Source: JAJFUG01 sp964473155
GTDB taxonomy: Bacteria; Gemmatimonadota; Glassbacteria; GWA2-58-10
Length of the DNA: 18,980 bases
Assembly (NCBI GenBank): GCA_964473155.1
Contig: CAYYNT010000078.1
Location: 1-18,980, forward strand
Direction of reading: 5' to 3'
Shown here: positions 1 to 7,173 of the stretch, in pieces
Numbering within the stretch: the stretch's first letter is position 1
How the letters are laid out: each line of letters starts with the position of its first letter
Position numbers and translations under genes: made by a program
Notes under the pieces: generated by a model
Databases searched by the model: none
Told to the model about the DNA's origin: nothing
Seen by the model: the letters and a program-made list of their open reading frames with translations, nothing else

Positions 1-54
1 AAACAACAGTCTCTCTTTCAATCCTATGCAAAAACTTAACCGGACAAAGCTGCC

Positions 55-193
55 CGGTCCCCCCTTTCCAAGGGGGGAGGAAAAACTCACTGCTGCCGCA
101 CATCTGCAAGCGTCTGGCAGTAGAGAATTTAAGTCCCCCTTAAAAAAGGGGGAAACAGGGGGTTGTGTTCTTAAAACATTTTTCAACACGCTT
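55..193 (-). repeat. MITE-like palindromic repeat, copy 1 (truncated)
   Basis: Read on the minus strand, this matches the copy at 3781-3954 over most of its length. It begins with AAGCGTGTTGAAAAA, followed by the shared block ACACAACCCCCTGTTTCCCC, a C-run/G-run hairpin, the words TTCTCT-CTGCCA and TTGCAGATG, and a second hairpin built from CCCCCTTGGAAAGGGG. Similarity stops after GGGACCG, so the right end with its terminal inverted repeat is missing. No coding capacity is visible. It is likely a non-autonomous mobile or REP-type element. Confidence 0.75.
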
Positions 194-236
194 AGAAATG
201 AGCTGTCATATCATAAGAATTGCACTACAAAAACTG

Positions 237-260
237 GCGGGCGAACCTTATGTTCGCCTG
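237..260 (-). terminator. Candidate terminator of the TIR-domain gene
   Basis: On the minus strand, GGCGAAC pairs perfectly with GTTCGCC across a 5-nt loop (stem arms at 240-246 and 252-258). The hairpin starts about 12 nt past the TIR gene's stop codon. A TTTTT tract follows after a short CGCCAG spacer, so the U-run is offset from the stem. It could equally be a dispersed palindromic word rather than a functional terminator. Confidence 0.4.
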
Positions 261-270
261 CGAAACGTTT

Positions 271-1146
271 TCATATGGAATAGCCAGAAGCTCTAAGTTC
301 TTTTATAAGATCGTACTCTATTTCTTTAAAAATTTTGTTATAGCCTTTATATATCATGCCTTGTACATCACTGGGCAAGGAGACATTCCCCGTATATAAG
401 CAACAGACACGCGAGCGTCCGAGCTTGCCGACAAAATAACCAAACTCGAATAGTACGTTGGGTCTCGCACGGAATTCTTTGTGGCGTTCATTGTCTGGCT
501 TGGAATCTTCAGATGCCAGGTAGGCGATTTCGTCCGGCGTTAGAAGGATAAAAGCGTACCCAACATCACTGTATTTCTCAAATTTTTCTATAATTGTAAG
601 TCCCTGATCAGCTTGGCGATGAAGGACTACAGGTTCAAGGTGGTTTTCGTGTAAAAAGAGTTCAAGTTCAGTTTTGATTTTTTCGTCATGGCCATGTACG
701 ACGAATATCTTTTTTGATATTGGTTGTGATTTTATTACTTGTTGTGACGTGGCGGGCTTACAGGCTGAACTGAGCGGTATAAGTTCGAGCCGCTCGATTA
801 TTGAATCGATACAATTAATTTTATCACCAATAATTGTGATTAGGTCACTAACTCTTGTATCGCCTAAACTTCCAAACGATATAGTCGACAATCCAATCCG
901 TCGATACTCTTTTGCTAACTTGTCTGAAGTGAACAATCTATTCAGAAGTTCCAGATTATAATCATTCCACTTGCTAAAAGCGTTCAGAAGAATCTCATAC
1001 TCTTGATTAGTCGTGATTTTTATCTTCCTCAGTTCATGACCTCTATCGCTGCGTTCCTGCAACCGCGTTTTTGCCTCTTCCTGTGTAACCAGCAACTCAA
1101 GAGGCAGTTCCGGAGGCTGCGTAGTAGAAGTTGATTTTCTTGTCAT
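271..1146 (-). CDS. Orphan TIR-like (PF10137/CAP12-type) nucleotide-binding protein
   Basis: The C-terminal half (about residues 146-291) reads as the TIR-like domain of PF10137, the family of predicted nucleotide-binding proteins that includes effectors of CBASS and Pycsar phage defence. It has IFVVHGHDEK (147-156), LHRQADQGLTIIEKFE, AFILLTPDE (198-206) and RARPNVLFEFGYFVGKLGR (226-244). By analogy with TIR NADases, Glu234 in the NVLFEFGYF motif is the likely catalytic residue; this is inference. Residues 40-125 are predicted mostly helical and match no domain I recognise. Known members cleave NAD+ when activated, but no cyclase, sensor or transposase gene is adjacent. Base composition is clearly more AT-rich than neighbouring genes, suggesting horizontal acquisition. 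The ATG has GGAGA about 8 nt upstream. The family call is firm; a defence role is inferred. Confidence 0.85.
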   Translation of the reverse strand: MTRKSTSTTQPPELPLELLVTQEEAKTRLQERSDRGHELRKIKITTNQEYEILLNAFSKWNDYNLELLNRLFTSDKLAKEYRRIGLSTISFGSLGDTRVSDLITIIGDKINCIDSIIERLELIPLSSACKPATSQQVIKSQPISKKIFVVHGHDEKIKTELELFLHENHLEPVVLHRQADQGLTIIEKFEKYSDVGYAFILLTPDEIAYLASEDSKPDNERHKEFRARPNVLFEFGYFVGKLGRSRVCCLYTGNVSLPSDVQGMIYKGYNKIFKEIEYDLIKELRASGYSI

Positions 1147-1189
1147 GGAGGTGTTCTCCGTAAGGATTACTTATAAGGTCAGTCATTTT

Positions 1190-2077
1190 TCAGCAATCCG
1201 CCGCGAGAACAGCCGGGCGGTGCACCACTAACAGGTCGCCCTGCCTGCCCCCGGCCTCGCGGGCGATCACCGGGCACTTGGCCTTGAGCAGGAAAAACGC
1301 CTCCAGCGTGGTCTCGTTCAGGGTCTCGAAATTGCCCTGGCCCTTGGCTATAAGCAAGTCGGAGCCTTCCAGCGCCCGGTGGAAATCCCAGCCGCAGCGT
1401 TCCAGCACGCAGCCCGCCGAGTTGTCGCCGTTGTCGATCACGCGTGCCAGGCTGTCGATCCCGGCCTCGATCGCGTCCTCGCGGGTGATGTCGTTGAGGA
1501 TCGGCCCCCCGCGCGTGACAAACACGATTTCCAGGTCCGGGTTGAGCGCTTTTATCTGCTCGATGAACAGGCGGTCGAACACCACTTCCCCGGCATTGTC
1601 ACCCACATAAAGAAGGTTTTCCGCCCGCTGGACCGCCCGTCGCAGGCCGTGCACCGCTGTCCGGTCCAGGGCGGCGTGCATGGAGTGCTCTATCGCCGCC
1701 TCCACATCCGACTCGCTCAGGCCGATATGGATGCCGAAATCGATAATATTGCCCGCGATAGCCAGGCGCAGCGCGGTTTCGAACGGGTCCGGCGACCCGC
1801 TGATCATGCCCTCCAGGTGCGGCAGGCGCTGGAGGATGAAACGGTTGAAGCGCGACTTGGCCTCGCCGTAAGGATCCGCCACTCCTGAAAGCTCCAGGAT
1901 AAGGGCCTGAATCTCCCCGGCCATGGCCGGCGGCGGCTGTCGCGTATCCATTTTCGACACCAGGGCGCAGGCCCGCAGAAGAGCGCTCTCGTGGAGCGAC
2001 TGGTCATCGCTCACCAGCCGGGCGGCATCGAGGGTCTGACGGATAAAACAGGGAATGCATTCGGGATAGGTTTTCAT
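1190..2077 (-). CDS. DUF89/ARMT1-like damage-control phosphatase
   Basis: This 295-residue protein matches the DUF89 (PF01937) family of metal-dependent phosphatases, in the short prokaryotic subfamily of about 300 residues. Such enzymes remove phosphate from harmful or overflow sugar phosphates and related metabolites. The N-terminus has the typical CxxC pair (Cys7 and Cys10 in MKTYPECIPCF). The metal site is readable as Asp160-Asn161 in VGDNAGEVVFD and Asp196 in GGPILNDIT. The KGQGNFETLNE motif (245-255) is also present. Its cytoplasmic substrate cannot be read from the sequence. The start is the ATG at 2077, preceded by an AT-rich 84-bp gap that likely holds its promoter. The TIR gene 43 bp downstream is probably an unrelated later neighbour. 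Confidence 0.9.
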   Translation of the reverse strand: MKTYPECIPCFIRQTLDAARLVSDDQSLHESALLRACALVSKMDTRQPPPAMAGEIQALILELSGVADPYGEAKSRFNRFILQRLPHLEGMISGSPDPFETALRLAIAGNIIDFGIHIGLSESDVEAAIEHSMHAALDRTAVHGLRRAVQRAENLLYVGDNAGEVVFDRLFIEQIKALNPDLEIVFVTRGGPILNDITREDAIEAGIDSLARVIDNGDNSAGCVLERCGWDFHRALEGSDLLIAKGQGNFETLNETTLEAFFLLKAKCPVIAREAGGRQGDLLVVHRPAVLAADC

Positions 2078-2161
2078 GACTTTACGGTTCTCTGGTTTTC
2101 AATTAATCTTATAAAATATAATGCAGCCGTTGAGGTGCAAGGTTTATCGTAGCGGCAAAGC

Positions 2162-3124
2162 TTACGGCAGAGGGACAGGATGAGCCGGAGCGCGCCCCTC
2201 GAGCGCTGCGGTCAGGTTGTCCACGGCCAGCCGGGTCATTCTCCGGCGTGTCTCGAACGTGCCGCTGCCCAGGTGCGGCAGAAGGACCACATTGGAAAGC
2301 TCCCTGAGTCCGGGATGCAGTCGCGGCTCGTTTTCGTACACATCCAGCCCGGCGGCGAATATCCGCTTCTCCCTCAACGCCTCGGCCAGGGCCGCCTCAT
2401 CCAGCACAGGACCGCGGGCGGTGTTGACCAGCACGGCTGTCGGCTTGAGCAGCCCGATCCGCCGCCGGTCGATAAGATGCACCGTTTCCGGGGTGAGCGG
2501 CGTGTGCAGGCTCACGATGTCCGATTCGCGCAGAAGGGCATCCAGCTCCATGCGCACGGCCCCCAGGGAGCTTTCCGCCTCCGGGTGCGCGCTGCGGCTG
2601 TAATACAGGATTCTCATGCCGAACCCGGCGGCGCGCCGGGCCACGGCCAGTCCGATCCGTCCGAGACCCACCACGCCGATGGTCTGTCCGTGGATATCCA
2701 CGCCCAGGAACATTTCCGGACCCCAGCCCTGGAACATTCCCTCACGCGTGAAACGGTCGGCCTCGGGCACGCGGCGGCAGGCGGCCATGATCAGCGCCCA
2801 GGCCAGGTCGGCGGTGGCCTCGGTCAGCACTCCCGGCGTGTTGGTGACCACCAGGCCGCGCTCTTTCGCCGCGGCCAAGTCGATATTGTTGTAGCCCACC
2901 GCATAGTTGGAGATCACGCGAAGATCGGGGTGGCTTTCGATGAACGCCCGGTCGATACGGTCGCTGTTCATGCTGATCAGGCCGTGGCAATCCAGGGCCA
3001 GGGTATAAAACTCATCCGCTGTCAGTTCGCGGTCCTCGGGGTTGACAGTCACGTCATACCGCAAGGCAAGTTCATCCAGAGCCGGGCCGGATATGCGGCG
3101 GGTGACCAGGACTTTCAATGTCAT
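2162..3124 (-). CDS. D-isomer-specific 2-hydroxyacid dehydrogenase (glyoxylate/hydroxypyruvate reductase-like)
   Basis: This is a 320-residue NAD(P)-dependent D-2-hydroxyacid dehydrogenase. Numbering from the ATG at 3124, the Rossmann motif GLGRIG lies at 153-158. The catalytic triad is Arg237 (NTARGP), Glu266 (DVYENEP) and His284 (LLPHLGSGT). The NYAVGYNNID and NTPGVLTEATADLAWALI segments are typical of glyoxylate reductases (GyaR/GhrB type), so reduction of glyoxylate or hydroxypyruvate is most likely. Related 2-ketoacid substrates cannot be excluded. A TTG six codons upstream (3142) would also be in frame, but neither start has a convincing ribosome binding site; the ATG matches the usual N-terminus better. 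It lies 31 bp after the Nudix gene and is probably co-transcribed with it. Confidence 0.92.
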   Translation of the reverse strand: MTLKVLVTRRISGPALDELALRYDVTVNPEDRELTADEFYTLALDCHGLISMNSDRIDRAFIESHPDLRVISNYAVGYNNIDLAAAKERGLVVTNTPGVLTEATADLAWALIMAACRRVPEADRFTREGMFQGWGPEMFLGVDIHGQTIGVVGLGRIGLAVARRAAGFGMRILYYSRSAHPEAESSLGAVRMELDALLRESDIVSLHTPLTPETVHLIDRRRIGLLKPTAVLVNTARGPVLDEAALAEALREKRIFAAGLDVYENEPRLHPGLRELSNVVLLPHLGSGTFETRRRMTRLAVDNLTAALEGRAPAHPVPLP

Positions 3125-3155
3125 GTCAGGTTGTCTCGGCAAACAGGGTGGAGAG

Positions 3156-3716
3156 TCAGGATTGGCAGCCCGCCACGGGGCAGATGTCCCTGGCCGCCAG
3201 CAGGATGGCGCAGACAGTCTTGGAATCGGTTATCAGCCCTTCGGAGACCATCTCAAGGGCCTCTGTCAGGTTGAATTCCCGGACCTCGATCCTCTCCTGC
3301 GGATCGGGAGAGGACTGGCCGCTGCTCAGACGGGTAGCCTGGAACAGGTGTATCACCTCATCGCTGCAGCCCGGCGAACTGTGCAGACTGGCCAGGGGTG
3401 TCATGTCCTGGGCCGTGTATCCGGTTTCCTCGGCCAGTTCGCGGCGCGCGGCCTCCAGCGGGTCCTCCCCGTCTTCGAGCCGCCCGGACGGGACCTCCCA
3501 GAAGTATTTGTCCGGGGCATAGCGGTACTGGCGCACCAGGATCACCCGGTTGCCCGGAAGGCAGGCCAGAACTGCCGCGGCCCCCGGATGACGGACCACT
3601 TCGCGGCGCGCGGGCGTTTCGGTCCCCGGCTCGACCACCTGGTCCACGTCCACGCTCAAAAGCCAGCCCCGCAGCACACGCTCGCCCGAAACTTTTTTCG
3701 CTTTTCCGTCGCTCAT
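3156..3716 (-). CDS. Nudix hydrolase, ADP-ribose pyrophosphatase-like
   Basis: This 186-residue protein carries a perfect Nudix box at residues 78-100: Gly78, Glu84, Arg92-Glu93, Glu96-Glu97 and Gly99. The preceding VILVRQYRYAPDKYFWEVPSG (59-78) is characteristic of the ADP-ribose pyrophosphatase subgroup, which splits ADP-ribose or related NDP-sugars into a nucleoside monophosphate and a sugar phosphate in the cytoplasm. The start is ATG at 3716 with only a weak ribosome binding site. It is first in a probable two-gene unit with the hydroxyacid dehydrogenase. Exact substrate is not determinable, but the ADP-ribose-type subfamily is well supported. Confidence 0.92.
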   Translation of the reverse strand: MSDGKAKKVSGERVLRGWLLSVDVDQVVEPGTETPARREVVRHPGAAAVLACLPGNRVILVRQYRYAPDKYFWEVPSGRLEDGEDPLEAARRELAEETGYTAQDMTPLASLHSSPGCSDEVIHLFQATRLSSGQSSPDPQERIEVREFNLTEALEMVSEGLITDSKTVCAILLAARDICPVAGCQS

Positions 3717-3745
3717 AAAAAGGAAAACCAGGGTTTAGAAAACAA

Positions 3746-3776
3746 TTATCCACTAAGTACACTAAGCAGCACGAAG
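3746..3776 (+). repeat. Left arm of 31-bp inverted repeat
   Basis: It begins TTATCCACTAAGTACACTAAG and pairs with the arm at 3975-4005 at about 25 of 31 positions. The arm is built from a short periodic word of the CAC(T/G)AAG type. Its partner carries the form GTGTCCTTCGTGGATAA. Words like this recur between genes in many environmental bacterial genomes, to my knowledge. Confidence 0.7.
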
Positions 3777-3780
3777 TTAA

Positions 3781-3954
3781 AAGCGTGTTGAAAAAAGGCT
3801 TAAAAACACAACCCCCTGTTTCCCCCTTTTTAAGCAGGGGGACTTAACTTCTCTGCTGCCATACGGTTGCAGATGAACGGCAGTAGTGTGCTTTTCCTCC
3901 CCCCTTGGAAAGGGGAGACCGAGGGGGATTTAATCCAATACATCAACACACCTT
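3781..3954 (+). repeat. MITE-like palindromic repeat, copy 2 (complete reference copy)
   Basis: This 174-bp element has imperfect terminal inverted repeats: AAGCGTGTTGA at the left and TCAACACACCTT at the right. Two internal hairpins are visible. One uses CCCCCTTTTTAAGCAGGGGG and the other CCCCCCTTGGAAAGGGG. The left two thirds match copy 1 (55-193, opposite strand) and the right half matches copy 3 (14872-14958). No ORF is present, so it would depend on a transposase elsewhere if it moves. Confidence 0.75.
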
Positions 3955-3974
3955 AAAAAGGTATTGTCATTTTT

Positions 3975-4005
3975 CTTAGTGTTCCTTCGTGTCCTTCGTG
4001 GATAA
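3975..4005 (-). repeat. Right arm of 31-bp inverted repeat
   Basis: This is the reverse-complement partner of 3746-3776, with six mismatches over 31 bp. It reads CTTAGTGTTCCTTCGTGTCC followed by TTCGTGGATAA. It ends 14 bp before the rpe stop codon, so the palindrome lies directly downstream of rpe and could act as its transcript end. No clean U-tract proves that. Confidence 0.7.
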
Positions 4006-4019
4006 AAACAATCAGCGCT

Positions 4020-4700
4020 TCATTTCCAGTCCGGCCGCGCGGATTCGCACACGCGGCGCAGTTCTCGGATCGTGGCGGAGTAATCCGGACTGCGGAAAAT
4101 GAATGTCCCGGCCACCAGGTTGTTCACGCCCGCGGCGACCGCCAGCGGAGCGGTCTCAAGGTTTATTCCCCCGTCTATCTGCACCATCGGCGCGTCCAGG
4201 CCTTTCCTGTCATAATGACGGCGCAGGGCGCGGACCTTGTCCAGCACATCCGGGATGAATTTCTGGCCGCCGTAGCCGGGGAAGACGCTCATGAAAAGCA
4301 CCAGCTCGAACCGTCCGGCCAGGGCCAGCACGCCGTCCACCGGGGTGTCCGGATTGATAGTCACCCCGGCCATCACCCCGCGTCCGTGCAGATGGTCGAT
4401 AATCGCGCCGGGGTTGTCCGTGGTTTCCAGGTGGAAATTAACCAGCCCGGCCCCGGCGTCGACATAGCCGTCAACATGACGTTCCGGTTCCACGATCATC
4501 AGGTGCGCGTCAAACGGCAGGCCGGTCATGCCCACGTAGCGGCGGATAGTCGGCAGGTCGAACGTCACCGGCTCGACAAAGCGGCCGTCCATTATGTCCA
4601 GGTGAATGCCGTCCGCGCCCGCGGCTTTCACGAGATCGAACTCGCGCTGCATGTTGGCGTGGTCGGCGTTCAGGATCGAGGGGTGGATACGGATTCCCAT
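4020..4700 (-). CDS. rpe: Ribulose-phosphate 3-epimerase
   Basis: Interconverts D-ribulose 5-phosphate and D-xylulose 5-phosphate in the pentose phosphate pathway. The TIM-barrel family is clear. Numbering from the ATG at 4700 (226 residues), the four metal and catalytic residues are present: His33 and Asp35 (IHLDIMDG), His66 (DAHLMI) and Asp176 (VQIDGGIN). The phosphate-binding end is also recognisable (VAGTFIF). The usual MDGHFVPN motif is altered to MDGRFVEPVTF, so it is somewhat divergent and a related sugar-phosphate epimerase is possible. A GTG four codons upstream is in frame; the ATG is preferred because it has a weak GGGGCAAG upstream and gives the normal length. It lies 61 bp downstream of lipM and may be read from the same transcript. 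Confidence 0.9.
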   Translation of the reverse strand: MGIRIHPSILNADHANMQREFDLVKAAGADGIHLDIMDGRFVEPVTFDLPTIRRYVGMTGLPFDAHLMIVEPERHVDGYVDAGAGLVNFHLETTDNPGAIIDHLHGRGVMAGVTINPDTPVDGVLALAGRFELVLFMSVFPGYGGQKFIPDVLDKVRALRRHYDRKGLDAPMVQIDGGINLETAPLAVAAGVNNLVAGTFIFRSPDYSATIRELRRVCESARPDWK

Positions 4701-4761
4701 GTCTTGCCCCACATTCAGGATACTGTTATCCGGTTCTCAGGAACTCTGTTTCAGCGGCCTG

Positions 4762-5625
4762 TCAGATGACCGGGCCGCCTTTTTCCAGTCCCGGCCAGTC
4801 CGGGTCGCTGTAGCGCGCGCGGGCCAGCCGGACTGCCATGTGCATTTCCTCCGGCGACGGCTCATCCGGCTCCAGGCTTACACCGAAAGCCTGCGCGAAT
4901 CCAAGATGGAACGCCGCGGCCGCCTCCTCATAGCTTATACGCCGCCCCGCGGCCCGGTCAAGCCCGGCCACTCCCATATCGAGGGCGGCCCTCATCCGAG
5001 TTCGCGTCTCAGCCGGCACCCAGGGCGGAAGGTAATCGAGCAGCCTGCCCTGGCAGTTGGAAAGAAGAAGAGATCCCTGCTGAAGAAAAGCGCCCTCGAT
5101 CCGGCGCTGGGCGCTGCCCACCAGCTTGCGGCCCCGGAAAGCTATCTCGTGACGGGTGACGCTCGAAAAACAGGGATTGGCCGAACCGGGCGCGGAGGCG
5201 CTTCGGGAGTCTTTTTCCAAAGCGGTCAGATCAGTTTCGACACCCAGAGAGGACAAAGCCGAATGGATGCCGCGCGCGATGCGGAGCCAGCTTTCGCTGA
5301 TCGTCCGCCCCAGATGCTCGGTGCCCGTGGGAGCGCAGAAAGAATAAGTCAGCTCGTCCTCATGCCACACCGCCCGTCCGCCTGTCAAGCGGCGCACCAC
5401 CTGAACTCCGGCCTCAAAGCAGGCCGCCCGGTCAAGCTCACGTTCGGCGCGCTGCGAATAGCCCAGCGAGACAGAGGGTCCGCTCCAGCGGTACACCCGC
5501 AGCGCCGGCGGCGATTCTCCCGCGGCGACCGAGCGCAGAAGAGCCTCGTCCAGGGCCATGTTAAACGCGGCATCGCCCGGACCGCTGTCCAGGAAACGCC
5601 AGCGTCCGGTCAGCTCAGGCCTCAT
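4762..5625 (-). CDS. LipM-type octanoyltransferase / lipoate-protein ligase family
   Basis: Member of the BPL/LplA/LipB fold (PF03099). Numbering from the ATG at 5625 (287 residues), the RRLTGGRAVWH motif lies at 78-88. PCFSSVTRHEI holds Cys152, aligning with the catalytic cysteine of Bacillus LipM, and GRKLVGSAQRR follows with Lys167. This favours octanoyl transfer from ACP to the glycine cleavage H protein or an E2 domain over ATP-dependent lipoate ligation. The chosen ATG overlaps the end of gcvPB by 11 bp, which suggests translational coupling. An upstream ATG at 5670 would add 15 residues without recognisable homology. Its place directly after gcvPB fits a role in lipoylating the glycine cleavage system. 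Confidence 0.85.
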   Translation of the reverse strand: MRPELTGRWRFLDSGPGDAAFNMALDEALLRSVAAGESPPALRVYRWSGPSVSLGYSQRAERELDRAACFEAGVQVVRRLTGGRAVWHEDELTYSFCAPTGTEHLGRTISESWLRIARGIHSALSSLGVETDLTALEKDSRSASAPGSANPCFSSVTRHEIAFRGRKLVGSAQRRIEGAFLQQGSLLLSNCQGRLLDYLPPWVPAETRTRMRAALDMGVAGLDRAAGRRISYEEAAAAFHLGFAQAFGVSLEPDEPSPEEMHMAVRLARARYSDPDWPGLEKGGPVI

Positions 5626-7105
5626 CCGGCGAGTCCCCGTAGCCGGGCAGGTCGATCCGGCAGCAGACATTCAGCTCACGGGCGGCCTTGCCCTCGTTGA
5701 GCCGTCCCACCGGCGTGCTTACCGGCGCTTTCTGGAGCAGATCGGGATTGTCCCGCGCCTCGCGGGCCACGCTTATCAGCGCTTCGCAGAAAGCGTCCAG
5801 GCTTTCCACGCTTTCTGTTTCGGTCGGCTCGATCATCAGCGCCTCATGCACGATCAGCGGGAAATAGATCGTGGGCGCATGGAAACCATAGTCCAGAAGG
5901 CGCTTGGCCATATCCAGGGTGCGCACGCCGTGGGCTTTCTGCCTGTCGCCGCTGAACACGCACTCATGCAGGCAGTCACCGGTGTAGGGCAGGTCGAAAT
6001 ACGGCAGCAGCTTTTTCTTGATGTAATTGGCGTTGAGCACCGCCAGTTCGGTCACTTTTTTCAGTCCCTCGGCCCCGTGCATCCTTATATAGACCCAGGC
6101 GCGCAGGAGCACGCCGAAATTGCCGTACATCCCGTGCAGCTTGCCGATGCTCTGCGGACGGTTGTAGTCCAGGAAATAACCTTTCGCATTTTTCTCCACC
6201 ACGGGCACGGGCAGGAACGGCGACAGCTCGGCGGTCACACCCACCGGACCGGCCCCCGGCCCGCCGCCGCCATGGGGCGTGCTGAACGTCTTATGCAGGT
6301 TGAAATGCAGGACATCCACCCCCATATCGCCGGGACGGGCGCGGCCGAGCAGGGCGTTCAAATTGGCCCCGTCCATGTAAAGCTTCGCCCCGGCCGCGTG
6401 CAGTATCTGCGCCGCTTCGGGCAGGTCTTTCTCGAAAAGCCCCAGGGTGTTCGGATTAGTGATCATCATTGCCGCCGTGTCGCTGTCCACCAGCTCCGCA
6501 AGCCGCGCCAGGTCGATCAGGCCATCCGGCCCGCTCTTGAGCACCACGGGCTGAAACCCGGCTATCGCCAGGCTGGCCGGGTTGGTGCCGTGGGCGCTGT
6601 CCGGGATTATCACCTTGCGGCGCGGCTGCCCCTGGGCCAGGTGAAATGCGCGCACCACCAGCATCCCGGTCAGCTCGCCCTGCGCCCCGGCCGAGGGCTG
6701 GAGCGAAACCCGGCTCATCCCGGCGATCTGGGCCAGGAAACCCGCCAGCTCGTGCATCACGCGCAGTGCGCCCTGGCTGGCCGCCTGCGGAGCGTGCGGA
6801 TGCAGCCCGGCGAACCGCGGGTGACGGGCCGCAGCCTCGTTGATCTTGGGATTGTGCTTCATCGTGCAGGAGCCGAGGGGGTACAGGCCCTTGTCCACGT
6901 GGTAATTTAGCGTGGAGAGCCGCACGAAATGGCGGACGGCGTCGACCTCGTCCACCTCGGGCAGCTCGGGGGCGGAATCACGCAGGGCCCAAGACGGCAG
7001 AAGTTCCTTGACCGGACGGACCGGCACATCCGGCTCCGGGAACCGCACTCCCCGGCGGCCGGGGCTGGAAAGGCTGAATATCGTGCTGTTGGCGCTGGAG
7101 TTCAT
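5615..7105 (-). CDS. gcvPB: Glycine dehydrogenase (decarboxylating) subunit 2
   Basis: This is the PLP-binding C-terminal half of the split P protein of the glycine cleavage system, which decarboxylates glycine and passes aminomethyl to lipoyl-GcvH. Numbering from the ATG at 7105 (496 residues), recognisable segments include LNYHVDKGLYPLGSCTMKHN near the N-terminus, PSAGAQGELTGML, SAHGTNPAS and MDGANLNALLG. The Schiff-base lysine is Lys272 in NLHKTFSTPHGGGGPG. The ATG at 7105 has AGGGGAAAG upstream; the open frame reaches back 24 codons but without family resemblance. The partner gcvPA, gcvT and gcvH are not next to it. A UPF0173 hydrolase sits upstream instead, and lipM follows. Confidence 0.96.
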   Translation of the reverse strand: MNSSANSTIFSLSSPGRRGVRFPEPDVPVRPVKELLPSWALRDSAPELPEVDEVDAVRHFVRLSTLNYHVDKGLYPLGSCTMKHNPKINEAAARHPRFAGLHPHAPQAASQGALRVMHELAGFLAQIAGMSRVSLQPSAGAQGELTGMLVVRAFHLAQGQPRRKVIIPDSAHGTNPASLAIAGFQPVVLKSGPDGLIDLARLAELVDSDTAAMMITNPNTLGLFEKDLPEAAQILHAAGAKLYMDGANLNALLGRARPGDMGVDVLHFNLHKTFSTPHGGGGPGAGPVGVTAELSPFLPVPVVEKNAKGYFLDYNRPQSIGKLHGMYGNFGVLLRAWVYIRMHGAEGLKKVTELAVLNANYIKKKLLPYFDLPYTGDCLHECVFSGDRQKAHGVRTLDMAKRLLDYGFHAPTIYFPLIVHEALMIEPTETESVESLDAFCEALISVAREARDNPDLLQKAPVSTPVGRLNEGKAARELNVCCRIDLPGYGDSPDEA

Positions 7106-7173
7106 GGCTGAAAGCTTTCCCCTATTGTATCCGGTTGTCCGTTGACTTCCCTGAGCGGTTCGTGTCCAACAGC

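Larger units (their letters stand above)
1..270. other. Noncoding left edge with repeat copy and hairpin
   Basis: I see no credible gene in this stretch. An 85-codon open frame runs through it, but it lies across a dispersed repeat (55-193) and has no family resemblance. The right part holds a hairpin at 240-258 that probably ends the TIR-domain gene. The stretch is less GC-rich than the metabolic genes further right. Confidence 0.6.
3717..4019. other. Noncoding gap filled by nested repeats
   Basis: This 303-bp gap between rpe and the Nudix gene has no gene. It is almost wholly repeat: an imperfect 31-bp inverted repeat (3746-3776 and 3975-4005) encloses a full MITE-like element (3781-3954). 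Little unique sequence remains, so a promoter for the Nudix gene must lie within or beside the repeat. None was clear. Confidence 0.75.

Noticed and set aside
26..283. 85-codon open frame at the left edge
   Set aside because: It runs through the repeat copy at 55-193, has no ribosome binding site and no family resemblance.
2180..3274. Long plus-strand frame opposite the hydroxyacid dehydrogenase (364 codons)
   Set aside because: Shadow frame in GC-rich sequence; the minus-strand protein has intact catalytic motifs.
3717..4019. CRISPR array or riboswitch in the repeat-rich gap
   Set aside because: Repeats are inverted, not regularly spaced direct repeats, and no conserved riboswitch core is recognisable.
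5558..6910. 450-codon plus-strand frame opposite gcvPB
   Set aside because: Shadow of a well-conserved gene, with no recognisable domain of its own.
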